A stretch of 44,451 bases of DNA from JASFHF01 sp050123375. Lineage in GTDB: Bacteria; Pseudomonadota; Gammaproteobacteria; UBA12402. The stretch lies in assembly GCA_050123375.1 (NCBI GenBank), contig JASFHF010000014.1:1-44451 (forward strand), given 5' to 3'. Below are positions 8,545 to 16,452 of the stretch, piece after piece; position 1 is the first letter of the stretch; each line of letters starts with the position of its first letter. Both the position numbers and the translations under genes were made by a program. The notes under the pieces are model-generated. The model had not been told where the DNA came from, searched no databases, and saw only the letters and a program-made list of their open reading frames with translations.

Positions 8545-9207
8545 TTAGTTTCCAAATTTTTTAACCGATCCATCTTGCGTACCAAGCAATGTAATATCTG
8601 CTGGATTCTTTGCAAAAATCCCATTAGTTACCACGCCGGTAATGTTATTCAAAGTTTCTTCCATTTTTAACGGTTCTAACAATGGCAAATGATATACATC
8701 AAGAATAACATTACCCCAGTCAGAAATAAATCCTTCGCGGTATTGAGGATTGCCGCCGAGTTTTACAATTTCACGCGCCACATAACTGCGGGCAGTAGGA
8801 ATTACTTCTACTGCGACCGGAAATATTCCTAATGTTTCAACCAATTTGTTTTGATCTGCAATACAAATAAATTTTTGCGCAACACTTGCAACGATTTTTT
8901 CGCCGGTTAATGCTCCACCGCCGCCTTTAATCATTTGTAAATGATGATTTACTTCATCAGCGCCGTCGACATAGATAGGGATATCATCAGCAGTATTTAA
9001 GTCAATTATTTGAATTCCAAGTCGTTTCAAACGCTCAGTTGATTGCTTTGAGCTGGAAACTGCTGCTTCAATTTTATGTTTGACTTTTGCTAGTTCATCA
9101 ATAAAGAAGTTTACAGTTGAACCAGTGCCGATTCCAAGAATGGTTCCAGCTTCAATGTATTCTAATGCAGCAATTGCTGCATTTTTTTTCATTTGATCTT
9201 TTGACAT
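8545..9207 (-). CDS. rpiA: Ribose-5-phosphate isomerase A
   Basis: This cytosolic enzyme interconverts ribose 5-phosphate and ribulose 5-phosphate. Motifs are GTGSTVNFFIDEL (phosphate loop), YVDGADEVNHHLQMIKGGGGALTGEK (catalytic Asp/Glu/Lys region) and VTNGIFAKNPADI. The start at ATG 9207 gives 220 aa, matching the family; the upstream in-frame extension belongs to the preceding gene. The gene overlaps the 3' end of the Kdo-kinase-like gene by 19 bases and is followed after 1 base by glpE, so all three are likely one minus-strand operon. Confidence 0.95.
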   Translation of the reverse strand: MSKDQMKKNAAIAALEYIEAGTILGIGTGSTVNFFIDELAKVKHKIEAAVSSSKQSTERLKRLGIQIIDLNTADDIPIYVDGADEVNHHLQMIKGGGGALTGEKIVASVAQKFICIADQNKLVETLGIFPVAVEVIPTARSYVAREIVKLGGNPQYREGFISDWGNVILDVYHLPLLEPLKMEETLNNITGVVTNGIFAKNPADITLLGTQDGSVKKFGN

Positions 9208-9917
9208 AATTTTTCCCTTAATGATTTTTGTGTTTCTGGATTTATATTCCAATATTTGATTAATTTTTTGTAATCTTTTTTCCAGGCAGAAGTTAAAAAA
9301 TACCATATATCAGGTAATTTTTGCATATCGTCTAAATCAAGCACATAAAGATCGTGATTTGCTACTAAAAAATGCATAGTTTTTGGGTCACGATATCGTA
9401 TATGTTGTTGTTTAAAAAATTTGAAAATATTGATTAGTTTGTTTATATAATAGTTTTGGTTATTGTTATTATTTAGATAAATGTCTAATGGAATTCCATC
9501 TATATATTCCATTAGATAGTAAGTTTTTTTACGCAGCCACCAGGATTTTTTTTCAATCATTGCAAGTGGTTGCGGGGTTGCAATTTTATGAAATAACAAA
9601 CGATGTGCGTTTTCCCAGCACCTTGATGCGCGGCTGCGGCGTAAACTGCGTTTGATGCGATGCCAAAGATTTTTGGTGTTAAAACGTTTAATGACAATAT
9701 TTTTGTCTTTTGATTTTATTTTAATGAGAGTGGTTGTAACATCGCTTTTTAGGACTTTGCCCTGTTGCATATAAGTTTCTATATTGTGTAAAATATGTTT
9801 AAAATCACCAGTATAATTTTCACGACGACAAATGATTCTTTGCGCTGCATTTTTATTGCAAAGATAATCAGTAGAATCACAAAATATATGTTTGAGCAGT
9901 TGTTGTTCGTTAAGCAT
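9189..9917 (-). CDS. Kdo-kinase/InaA-like lipopolysaccharide kinase family protein
   Basis: This 242-residue protein has the fold signature of small kinases that phosphorylate LPS core sugars (WaaP/KdkA/InaA group). An N-terminal part includes IVIKRFNTKNLWHRIKRSLR (ATP-binding Lys region). The hinge is YYLMEYIDGIPLDIYL. The catalytic segment RDPKTMHFLVANHDLYVLDLDDM resembles the family's D-x-x-x-x-N/H-FL plus D-x-D pattern. His replaces the usual Asn before FL, so activity is not certain. With waaA and waaF nearby a role in inner-core phosphorylation is reasonable, but the exact sugar is inference. The 3' end overlaps rpiA by 19 bases. Confidence 0.65.
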   Translation of the reverse strand: MLNEQQLLKHIFCDSTDYLCNKNAAQRIICRRENYTGDFKHILHNIETYMQQGKVLKSDVTTTLIKIKSKDKNIVIKRFNTKNLWHRIKRSLRRSRASRCWENAHRLLFHKIATPQPLAMIEKKSWWLRKKTYYLMEYIDGIPLDIYLNNNNNQNYYINKLINIFKFFKQQHIRYRDPKTMHFLVANHDLYVLDLDDMQKLPDIWYFLTSAWKKDYKKLIKYWNINPETQKSLREKLCQKIK

Positions 9918-9998
9918 GTTGAATTATAGTGCTAACTTTTGTGCAAAGTCCAGTATTTTGAGTTCGGTTTAGTTTTTTGTGGTATTGTTATTTGGATT

Positions 9999-10507
9999 TT
10001 ATTTATTGCTGAGATAATCAAAATTATCCCAACGCTGCATGGTTATTATGTCTCTAGCTGTAAACTCATCTAAAGTTAGTAATGCACAATTTGGCAAAAC
10101 TTTAATGTTTATGCCTTTTTCAATTATTTCGACAAATTTTTTTAGTGTAAAATTTAGATCATTGATGATGGGTTTAGCGTTATCACTAATAATTATATGT
10201 AACATGACTTTGTATTCTTGTTCTGGCGGAAGTTCTTGATTAGAATTCAACCTTACATATATTCCCCAAATTTCTTTTCCGCCTTTTTTTAAAAGAGCAG
10301 TAATTTTTTTACCGAAATTAATTTTTCTTAATCTGTCGTTAATGGAATATGCACAATGTTACAGCTATGTATTACCAATAGATATAAGATTTCTTTGTTA
10401 GAGTTTCCGATTCCAAGTTTTTTGGGCGAAGATAAAAAAAGAGATCCTTGTACCCAGCCGTTGTTTCTTATTTTATCACATAAAATTGTTTCATTCTTTT
10501 TAGTCAT
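9999..10507 (-). pseudogene. Frameshifted third gene of a decayed XRE cassette
   Basis: An ATG at 10507 overlaps the stop of the XRE gene in an ATGA junction and runs 59 codons to a TAA at 10328-10330. In another frame the sequence continues without stops from about 10358 to 9999, and the last 83 residues form an ORF of their own. Joined by one indel in 10331-10358, the product would be about 169 aa. The N-terminal part has GWVQGSLF and LLVIHSCNIVH, resembling a family I recall with GW-x-QGS and a SHDCDI-like motif; this is tentative. A sequencing error or programmed shift would also explain the break. Confidence 0.55.
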
Positions 10508-11163
10508 GATTTGCTTATTTTTCTGCTGATTTTTTCTAATCTTGCTTTTTGCTCTTCCTTTGTGATAGGTTCAAAATTTTCTGATTTTAAAAGTTTGTCT
10601 CTAAATGATTGCCTGTTTTTTGTTTTTTTAATAAGGTCTGCAATTAAATCAAAAATTTTGATTATTTGTTTGATGTTAAGTTTGCTTTCCTCAAGCAACT
10701 CCATTAGGCATTTTTTGTCTTCGGTTATTTTTCTGTATGCTGTTCTTCCTGATTTGCCAATTTGTTTTTCCATCCAGATTGTGCAAATTCTGTAAATTTC
10801 ATCTAATCTATTTTGATTATTTATATTAGGCGAATTGCCAGCCAACCAATCATAAATAGCGGGTCTTTTTACCTGTATAATGCTAGCAATCTCAGAAATA
10901 TTAAAACCCATGTATTCGCGTAAATCTTCTATTTGCTTTTTTGCATTTTTTACACCGATTTTTTTTGTGCCGAAATTTAACCAACGGTCTATATTAAGCG
11001 TTTCTTCGGTGAGAGTTGATCCAGTTCCCGGTGAGGAAAAAATGTTAGAATTAATTATAATAATTGCAAAAATATCCTTGGTGTGATGCGCATGATTGTC
11101 ATCCAAAGTTAAAAATGAGGGTATATGATTATTTGAGGAATTTGATGAAGTGCTTTGTAACAT
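10504..11163 (-). CDS. XRE-family DNA-binding protein in a three-gene cassette
   Basis: This 219-residue protein has a helix-turn-helix at about residues 80-125 (QIEDLREYMGFNISEIASII, then RPAIYDWLAGNSP), flanked by a low-complexity Ser/Asn/His N-terminus and a long Lys-rich helical C-terminus. It has the pattern of antitoxin-like Xre proteins but no recognised toxin partner. The ATG at 11163 has AGGA 9 bases upstream. It follows the TIGR04255-like pseudogene by 12 bases and overlaps the next broken gene by 4 (ATGA), so the three were an operon. It is the only one of the three still open. Its DNA target is unknown. Confidence 0.65.
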   Translation of the reverse strand: MLQSTSSNSSNNHIPSFLTLDDNHAHHTKDIFAIIIINSNIFSSPGTGSTLTEETLNIDRWLNFGTKKIGVKNAKKQIEDLREYMGFNISEIASIIQVKRPAIYDWLAGNSPNINNQNRLDEIYRICTIWMEKQIGKSGRTAYRKITEDKKCLMELLEESKLNIKQIIKIFDLIADLIKKTKNRQSFRDKLLKSENFEPITKEEQKARLEKISRKISKS

Positions 11164-11175
11164 ATTTTTATCCTA

Positions 11176-11581
11176 TTATTTCCATTGTTCCCAAGTCTCT
11201 TTTTGTATGGCTTTTTTAAAAGCAAAAAATATTCCTTTATGTAATTGGTTAAGCTGGTCAATTATTTGAGATACTTTGAAATCACCTTTCGTATCGGTAG
11301 AGTGATCTATGTCTAGCATTACATATTCTTTTTTTGGGGTTTTCCCCTCATGGTGTTTGAATGAAAGCAGGTTGGTTGTGGGTGCCATTTCTGGTGGTAT
11401 TGTATTTGCACGTATCATCGTTGAATTCAATTGATTTTGTTGTTTGTTCTTTGTATTCAGAGAAGTCTTTTTTAATGATTTCCTGTAATTCTGGCATATA
11501 TTTTTCCATTTTTAGTCTTGTGCTAAATTTGATTTGAGCCACAACATAGGTTAGTGGTGATTTGGTTAATTTTTCATTCAT
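11176..11581 (-). pseudogene. TIGR04255-like gene, frameshifted and internally shortened
   Basis: Two overlapping frames make up this gene. The first (ATG 11581) gives the N-terminal signature PLTYVVAQIKFS plus KMEKYMPELQEIIKKDF. The second, in a different frame to the stop at 11176, gives YVMLDIDHSTD and the C-terminal signature QIIDQLNQLHKGIFFAFKKAI. Both ends match what I recall of the sporadically distributed TIGR04255 family. Members are usually about 240-280 aa; the joined pieces give only about 135, so the middle appears deleted as well as shifted near 11420-11430. The gene heads the cassette with the XRE gene. No biochemical function is established for the family. Confidence 0.55.
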
Positions 11582-11717
11582 TTTGTGCCCTCATGCTTTC
11601 ATTCACCTTACACTCAATCTTACACAATACCAAACATCTTTGCAATATAATTTTTATTGGATAGATGATTGATTTTATTAACATGCGCTGTAATATATTT
11701 ATAAGGAGGACAAAGTT

Positions 11718-12260
11718 ATGGAACAGCAAGCACAAACTAAAAGTCGATGGAAAGTGCGTTTGGGTGTTAGTATTGTATTATTGGTGTTGTCTTTTGTCGG
11801 TATTATTGTCACTGATTTTCTGCCAAGGTTGTCATTAACTTACTGGAGTTTCATGATTCCAATTTTTGCATTGTTATGTTTATGGTTAAGTTGGATTGAT
11901 TATCATGACAAACGCAAATTTTCCGGAATTACTTTGTGGCATGAATTTTTGCATTGGATTGCTACTTTGGCTGCGGTATATATTGTTGCGGTTTTTGTGC
12001 ATAATGGATTGGTAGGTAATATTACTGCAGGATTATTTGTGTTGATGTTATTGGCACTTAGTATTTTTCTTGCCGGAATTTATATTGATTCAACTTTTAT
12101 GTTAATTGGTGCATTGCTTGGAGCATTTGCGCTCGCTACGGTGTTGTTTCTTAAGTACATATTAATTATCGCAATTCCGCTTAGTATTTTTGCGTTAATT
12201 CTATTATTTTATTTTTATTTTCGCAGCAACAAAACAAATAAGCCGGAAAGTTTAGATTAA
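11718..12260 (+). CDS. Multi-pass membrane protein of unknown function
   Basis: This 180-residue protein has about five or six hydrophobic helices (near residues 16-32, 42-58, 75-92, 100-122, 126-142 and 145-165) and short basic or polar tails. A polar loop WIDYHDKRKF and the helix WHEFLHWIATLAA hold most of the charged residues. The start has a strong AGGAGG 9 bases upstream, implying good translation. No enzyme motif was recognised. It converges on waaF, with the covarying three-way repeat between the two gene ends. Confidence 0.75.
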   Translation: MEQQAQTKSRWKVRLGVSIVLLVLSFVGIIVTDFLPRLSLTYWSFMIPIFALLCLWLSWIDYHDKRKFSGITLWHEFLHWIATLAAVYIVAVFVHNGLVGNITAGLFVLMLLALSIFLAGIYIDSTFMLIGALLGAFALATVLFLKYILIIAIPLSIFALILLFYFYFRSNKTNKPESLD

Positions 12261-12281
12261 GAATTTATCTACTATGACTGT

Positions 12282-12381
12282 GAGTATTTGGGTATCTTTT
12301 TTTTCCTCCCTGGTACATCCATGTACCTCCCGCGTTTCCATCCATGGACGCTAGTCGTCAAAAAAAGATACCCAAATACTC
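12282..12381. repeat. Three-way-junction repeat, copy 1
   Basis: The perfect 21-bp outer arms are 12282-12302 (starting GAGTATTTGGGTATC) and 12361-12381. Inside are two small hairpins, GGTACATCCATGTACC at 12312-12327 and a TCCATCCATGGA stem closed by GCG/CGC, with conserved unpaired CCTCCC and CTAGTCGTC. It lies between convergent genes and could act as a bidirectional terminator because the outer stem ends in T/A runs. Copy 2 is at 20488-20587. Confidence 0.8.
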
Positions 12382-12410
12382 ATTTGCCGTAAAAAATTTG
12401 CTTGGAGTAA

Positions 12411-13433
12411 TTACAATAATTTTAGCACTTGTTCAGGCGTAATTTCACGCAAACATTTGTAATGACCGAATTTACAGGTTCGTTTAAAACATGGCGCGCA
12501 AGGTAATTCGGTTTGTAAGATTTCAATTTTGCTGCTTAAAGGAGGGGTAAATTTTGGACTAGTTGAGCCATAAATTGCAATGATCCGTAAATCTAACGCT
12601 GCGACGATATGCATTAATCCAGAATCATTGGTGATTACAAAATCGGTTAATGGTAATAAATCAGTTGCTTCGCCAAGATCGGTTTTACCAATTAAATTTA
12701 CGCAACGTGCTTTAGTTTTATTTTGAATTTCGTATCCGATAGCTTCATCTTTTTTACCGCCAAATAGCCAAACCTGCCAATTTTCTTTTAGTTTTTCTTC
12801 TGCAACATGTGCAAAATATTCTGCTGGCCAGCGTTTTGCTGGACCGTATTCGGCACCGGGGCACAAAGCTAAAATTGGTTTTGGTTCGCGTGATAAGTTA
12901 AATTTTTTGAGCGCAATATCAGTATTTTTACTGCTGGCCAAGCCGCGGGATGGTAAAGCAGGTAACGGATATTCTTCTGGTAGATCAGCGCCATACGGTA
13001 AGCCAAGTGCCATAAAACGCTCGATCATTAATGGATAATGTTGTTTGTCTAAAACGCGTAAATCATTTAATAATCCATAACGACATTCACCGCGCCAGCC
13101 AGTGCGTAAAGGAATCCGCGCAAAAAAAGGAATTAATGCAGATTTTAAGGAGTTTGGCAAAACAATTGCTTGAGAATAATTTTTTTTAATTAGCGATTTA
13201 GCTAATTTATATCTTTTGATCAAACCCAATTCTTTATGTTTTAAATTTAAGTCTATGGTTTGATTTACTTCCGGTATGCGCTGCAATAATGGGTGTAGAA
13301 ATTTTGGTGATAGTACGTCAATTTGCGCAGCAGGGTTAATTTGTTTAATTAACTTAAACAAACATTGCGCCATTACGGTATCACCCACCCAGCTTGGCCC
13401 GATGATTAAAATTTTATTGGTGGTTTTTTGCAT
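12411..13433 (-). CDS. waaF: ADP-heptose:LPS heptosyltransferase II
   Basis: This glycosyltransferase family 9 enzyme adds the second L,D-heptose to the LPS inner core at the cytoplasmic membrane. N-terminal GPSWVGDTVMAQCLF is the typical start. The nucleotide-sugar domain shows LALCPGAEYGPAKRWP and TNDSGLMHIVAALDLRIIAI, then YGSTSPKFTPPL. Near the end CAPCFKRTCKFGHYKCL is the cysteine-rich tail usual in WaaF. The length of 340 aa is normal. The HAD phosphatase gene lies 14 bases upstream on the same strand, so the two probably share a transcript. WaaC (heptosyltransferase I) is the main alternative, but the cysteine tail favours WaaF. Confidence 0.9.
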   Translation of the reverse strand: MQKTTNKILIIGPSWVGDTVMAQCLFKLIKQINPAAQIDVLSPKFLHPLLQRIPEVNQTIDLNLKHKELGLIKRYKLAKSLIKKNYSQAIVLPNSLKSALIPFFARIPLRTGWRGECRYGLLNDLRVLDKQHYPLMIERFMALGLPYGADLPEEYPLPALPSRGLASSKNTDIALKKFNLSREPKPILALCPGAEYGPAKRWPAEYFAHVAEEKLKENWQVWLFGGKKDEAIGYEIQNKTKARCVNLIGKTDLGEATDLLPLTDFVITNDSGLMHIVAALDLRIIAIYGSTSPKFTPPLSSKIEILQTELPCAPCFKRTCKFGHYKCLREITPEQVLKLL

Positions 13434-13447
13434 TTTTACATTATCAT

Positions 13448-14116
13448 TTAGTTAGAAATAAGTTTTTTTACAAAATTATCATCGATAGCATTCAAGTTAG
13501 GAATTACTTTATCTGCTACATTATAGCCCTTGGCATAATTTTCCCATGGTTCAGGGACAGCAATGCAATATATTCTTGCTGCTTTAACGGATATAACTCC
13601 GGCCAGGGAATCTTCAATCGCAGCACAAGTAAATGGAGAAGCCCCAAGTTTTTGCATTACTGTAAGATAAACGGATGGGTGTGGTTTTGCGTATTTTTCG
13701 AATTCTCCAGAGCAAACAGCCGCAAATGTGTTTTTGTCCAAACCAAATTTTTTTAATACAAGCTGAATAATTGATAAAGGCGTAGATGATGCGACTGCGA
13801 GTTTTATATCGTGTTTACGAAGGTTTTCAATTGCTTGATGAAGGCCGGATTTTGCAATGCCTTGTGTGCTTATCATTTCGCTCACATTATTAAAAATGTT
13901 TTGGATTAATTTTTTTGCGGTTTTATCATCAAATGAGTATTTTCTTTGTCTTTGATAAACGAGATCGTCTATTCTTAAACCGGCGCCTTTTTGTGTTTCC
14001 TCAAGTGACATTTCAATTCCTTCTTGTGCAAATGCATCCATATCGGCTTTTCTCCACAAGTGTTCTGAATCGATAATGACACCGTCCATATCAAAGATAA
14101 AGTTTTTAATGCTCAT
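13448..14116 (-). CDS. HAD-superfamily (IA) sugar-phosphate phosphatase
   Basis: The 222-residue protein has the HAD nucleophile motif FDMDGVIIDSE (Asp 9 and Asp 11), the cap domain, motif II LAVASSTPLS, the Lys region KYAKPHPSVYL and motif IV CAAIEDSLAGV. The arrangement matches beta-phosphoglucomutase-like and hexitol/2-deoxyglucose-6-phosphate phosphatases such as YniC/HxpB. The substrate is not deducible. Position ahead of waaF suggests co-transcription but not a function in LPS. Confidence 0.85.
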   Translation of the reverse strand: MSIKNFIFDMDGVIIDSEHLWRKADMDAFAQEGIEMSLEETQKGAGLRIDDLVYQRQRKYSFDDKTAKKLIQNIFNNVSEMISTQGIAKSGLHQAIENLRKHDIKLAVASSTPLSIIQLVLKKFGLDKNTFAAVCSGEFEKYAKPHPSVYLTVMQKLGASPFTCAAIEDSLAGVISVKAARIYCIAVPEPWENYAKGYNVADKVIPNLNAIDDNFVKKLISN

Positions 14117-14198
14117 TTTGAATTCGCTTTTAATGGTTTAAACAGACTCTTAGCATTGTAGGATAAGCTAGAGATAATGTCTATACTGATTGCTCATT

Positions 14199-14606
14199 TT
14201 AAGCTAACATCTCTATAGCGGCATCTGTTAGGAATTGTGAACGATTTTTCCCTATTATTTTGGCCGCATGATCGATTTCAGTTAGCAAACCAGCATCCAT
14301 TGAAATATTTAGCCTCTTTATACGTCCAGTAGGTAAAATAATCTTTACCAATGCGGGAATGGCTGTGCGATTTTTTAGGTCTTTAGTTATTTTTTCCAAC
14401 GAAGTTGGTTTTGGTATTTTTTCTCCGGATTTTTGCATACCTTCTATATGAAAAATTAATCCACGGCGTGCATTTTCAAGAGCTTTTTCCATAGTTTTTC
14501 CCGCAAAAACACAGTCAGGGAAATCCGGAAAAATTACGCCATAAGGAGCAGCTTTCTTCTTTGCTTTATGTAATAAAACCACATAAGTTATATGAGTTGT
14601 GGGCAT
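14199..14606 (-). CDS. hicB: HicB-type antitoxin
   Basis: This 135-residue protein has the HicB layout. An N-terminal degraded RNase-H-like domain reads APYGVIFPDFPDCVFAGKT and MEKALENARRGLIFHIEGM. The C-terminal ribbon-helix-helix reads RLNISMDAGLLTEIDHAAKI and then GKNRSQFLTDAAIEML. In working modules HicB binds HicA and represses the operon through the C-terminal domain. GGGAGA lies 8 bases before ATG 14606. The preceding toxin gene is disrupted by an inserted element, so this may now be an orphan antitoxin or transcription factor, able to neutralise related HicA toxins. Confidence 0.85.
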   Translation of the reverse strand: MPTTHITYVVLLHKAKKKAAPYGVIFPDFPDCVFAGKTMEKALENARRGLIFHIEGMQKSGEKIPKPTSLEKITKDLKNRTAIPALVKIILPTGRIKRLNISMDAGLLTEIDHAAKIIGKNRSQFLTDAAIEMLA

Positions 14607-14636
14607 AACTTATTTCTCCCAATTAGAGTATCCAAA

Positions 14637-15012
14637 TTAAATCCATTTTGCCTGTTTAAAAATGCTTTTTATACTCATCACGAACGAGTTTTCCCTTTGT
14701 GGTGCGTCAGATTGCGTTTAGTATTGGACGTTTTGATTGAGCAAAAACGCAGGTGTAGCAGTTTCTACATCGAGTTTTTGCGATTGAAAAACGTTCAATA
14801 ATGAATGCAAGATGGCGTGCTACAAAGGGAAAACTCGTTCGTGATGAGTATACTATAAATTTACTTAAATCCTTTATTGGGTGTTGTATGGTAACTGTTC
14901 CTTTTATTTCAGGATGTTTAAATTGGTAATGATCCCCGCGTACCCCGTCTAATTTCCACCCATCTTTTTTCAATCTTTTAATTAATTCGCGACTACTATA
15001 AGTTTTGCTCAT
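14637..15012 (-). pseudogene. hicA: hicA toxin gene interrupted by a 183-bp element
   Basis: The ATG at 15012 begins a HicA mRNA interferase: SSRELIKRLKKDGWKLDGVR, then the catalytic-His region GDHYQFKHPEIKGTVTIQHP and IKDLSKFI. At the next codon a palindromic element enters, and the open frame ends at 14707 with 47 foreign residues. Beyond the element the sequence still encodes KSIFKQAKWI and a stop at 14637-14639, the expected HicA C-terminus. Removing the element plus one TA gives KFI-V-KSIFKQAKWI in frame. The fusion product keeps the catalytic histidine, so residual activity is not excluded, but loss of the last strand/helix probably destabilises the fold. Confidence 0.85.
14670..14852. 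mobile_element. MITE with TA target duplication inserted in hicA
   Basis: The element has perfect terminal repeats of 31 bp (14670-14700 and 14822-14852, TATACTCATCACGAACGAGT at the ends) and continues as imperfect inverted arms almost to the centre, so it is nearly one long hairpin. It carries no transposase. A TA dinucleotide at each end (14670-14671 and 14851-14852) fits IS630/Tc1-mariner target-site duplication. Insertion is in the valine codon GTA of hicA. Confidence 0.85.
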
Positions 15013-15060
15013 TATACATTCCCTTAGTTATTTTTCTTTCCATGGATAATGGCCACACTA

Positions 15061-15122
15061 TATTCTTTATAGTATGTCGTGCCGCTTCAGGTATTTATAA
15101 CTATACACAAAATTTTGTGTAT
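15061..15122 (-). promoter_or_regulatory. Probable hicAB promoter/operator region
   Basis: Upstream of hicA there is a perfect 20-bp palindrome, ATACACAAAATTTTGTGTAT (15103-15122), and a smaller ACTATA/TATAGT inverted repeat just downstream (about 15058-15074). Both suit binding by a dimeric ribbon-helix-helix repressor such as HicB. The larger palindrome could alternatively belong to miaA termination, since miaA ends at 15146. Confidence 0.4.
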
Positions 15123-15145
15123 TAGCAAGTTTTGGTTTGACTTAA

Positions 15146-16051
15146 TTAACAAATGTTTTTTATCAAATCAGAGTGGTTGTTGGCAATGATATGCAAATCA
15201 GGCCAGGATTTTAGCCAGGTTAATTGGCGTTTGGCGAGTTGTCTGGTTGCAGCAATTGCTTTCTCAATCATGGTTTCATAATCATATTCGCCGGCTAAAT
15301 ATTGCCAAACTTGGCGGTAACCAACGGCGCGCATCGAAGGTAAGTTTGGGTTTAAATCGCCGCGATTAAATAGTTTGCGTACTTCTTCGATTAACCCTTG
15401 TTCTAACATTTTTTTAAAGCGTTCTGCGATTTTTTGGTGTAACTCGCAACGACTTTTAATTTTTATTGCGAAATTAATAAAATTAAATTCATTTGAAGTT
15501 TTGTTTTTAGTTTGCAAAATAGAAATTGGTTGGCCTGTTAATTCGTAGACTTCAAGCGCGCGTTGGATTCTTTGTGAATCGTTTGGATTAATTTTTTTGG
15601 CGGTTTTTGGGTCAATTTGTTGCAACTTTTTGTGCATTGCTGGCCAGCCAAGTTTTTCAGCGTCACGAGAAATTTTTTTACGGATATTTTTATCAGCTGA
15701 TGGCATTTCATCTAAACCAAATTGTAACGCTTTAAAATATAACATCGTTCCGCCAACTAAAATTGGTTTTTTATTTTTGGCTAATATTTCTTTTATCGCA
15801 GTGCGTGCATCCGTGCAAAATTCTGCTGCGGAATAACTTTCTTTTGGATCACGAATGTTAATTAAATGATGCGGAATTTCTTTCAATTCTTTTGCGGCTG
15901 GTTTCGCAGTACCGATATCCATGCCGCGGTAAACAAGTGCTGAATCAACACTAATAATTTCACCGTTAATTTCGCGCGCTAATTGCATCGCAAGTTTTGA
16001 TTTGCCTGATGCGGTTGGCCCCATAATGCAGATAACACTATTTTTTGACAT
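15146..16051 (-). CDS. miaA: tRNA dimethylallyltransferase
   Basis: The enzyme transfers the dimethylallyl group to N6 of A37 in tRNAs reading UNN codons. The P-loop is MGPTASGKSKLAMQL near the N-terminus, then VDSALVYRGMDIGTAKP, then VGGTMLYFKAL, and later PSMRAVGYRQVWQYL. The start chosen is ATG 16051 (MSKNSVICIMGPT), giving 301 aa; an in-frame ATG at 16096 would add 15 residues not expected in the family. It normally follows mutL directly; here a toxin-antitoxin pair on the opposite strand lies between them. Confidence 0.93.
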   Translation of the reverse strand: MSKNSVICIMGPTASGKSKLAMQLAREINGEIISVDSALVYRGMDIGTAKPAAKELKEIPHHLINIRDPKESYSAAEFCTDARTAIKEILAKNKKPILVGGTMLYFKALQFGLDEMPSADKNIRKKISRDAEKLGWPAMHKKLQQIDPKTAKKINPNDSQRIQRALEVYELTGQPISILQTKNKTSNEFNFINFAIKIKSRCELHQKIAERFKKMLEQGLIEEVRKLFNRGDLNPNLPSMRAVGYRQVWQYLAGEYDYETMIEKAIAATRQLAKRQLTWLKSWPDLHIIANNHSDLIKNIC

Positions 16052-16151
16052 AACAATTTCTCGAATTTCTTGCAATAGTAGCAATTTTTGTGACAATTGC
16101 TACTAATTTGCCGCAAATTTGGTTGGTTATTAATACTGACTAAAATGTGTA

Positions 16152-16180
16152 TTGACAAAACGTACGTTTTATCGTACTAT
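16152..16180 (+). promoter_or_regulatory. Sigma-70 promoter with palindromic operator for yefM-yoeB
   Basis: TTGACA (16152-16157) and TACTAT (16175-16180) are spaced 17 bases. The spacer holds the perfect palindrome AAAACGTACGTTTT (16157-16170), with a second CGTAC partly over the -10. YefM-type repressors bind short palindromes with a GTAC core, so autoregulation by the module is likely. Confidence 0.75.
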
Positions 16181-16209
16181 TGGTAAAAATTGTTGAATTT
16201 GGAGAAACT

Positions 16210-16452
16210 ATGACTACTTTAACTGCTAGCAAAGCAAGAGCAAATTTATACAAATTAATCGATGAAACAGCAAAATCCCATACACCAATACATATAACAG
16301 GCAAACGCACCAACGTTGTGTTACTTGCCGAAGAAGATTGGGAGAACATTCAAGAAACTTTGTATTTACTTTCCATTCCAAACATGCGCCAATCGATAAA
16401 AAAAGGCTTAAACACTAAACTATCAGAATGTTCTGAGGAGTTAGACTGGTGA
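16210..16452 (+). CDS. yefM: Phd/YefM-type antitoxin
   Basis: The start at ATG 16210 is set by GGAGA 6 bases upstream and gives 80 aa. The N-terminal DNA-binding domain reads TTLTASKARANLYKLIDETA, then HTPIHITGKRTNVVLLAEEDWENIQETL, which is characteristic of YefM/Axe antitoxins. The acidic C-terminal tail (LSECSEELDW) is the expected toxin-wrapping segment. It overlaps the toxin start by 4 bases (GTGA), so translation is coupled. It probably binds the CGTACG palindrome upstream and represses its own operon. Confidence 0.92.
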   Translation: MTTLTASKARANLYKLIDETAKSHTPIHITGKRTNVVLLAEEDWENIQETLYLLSIPNMRQSIKKGLNTKLSECSEELDW

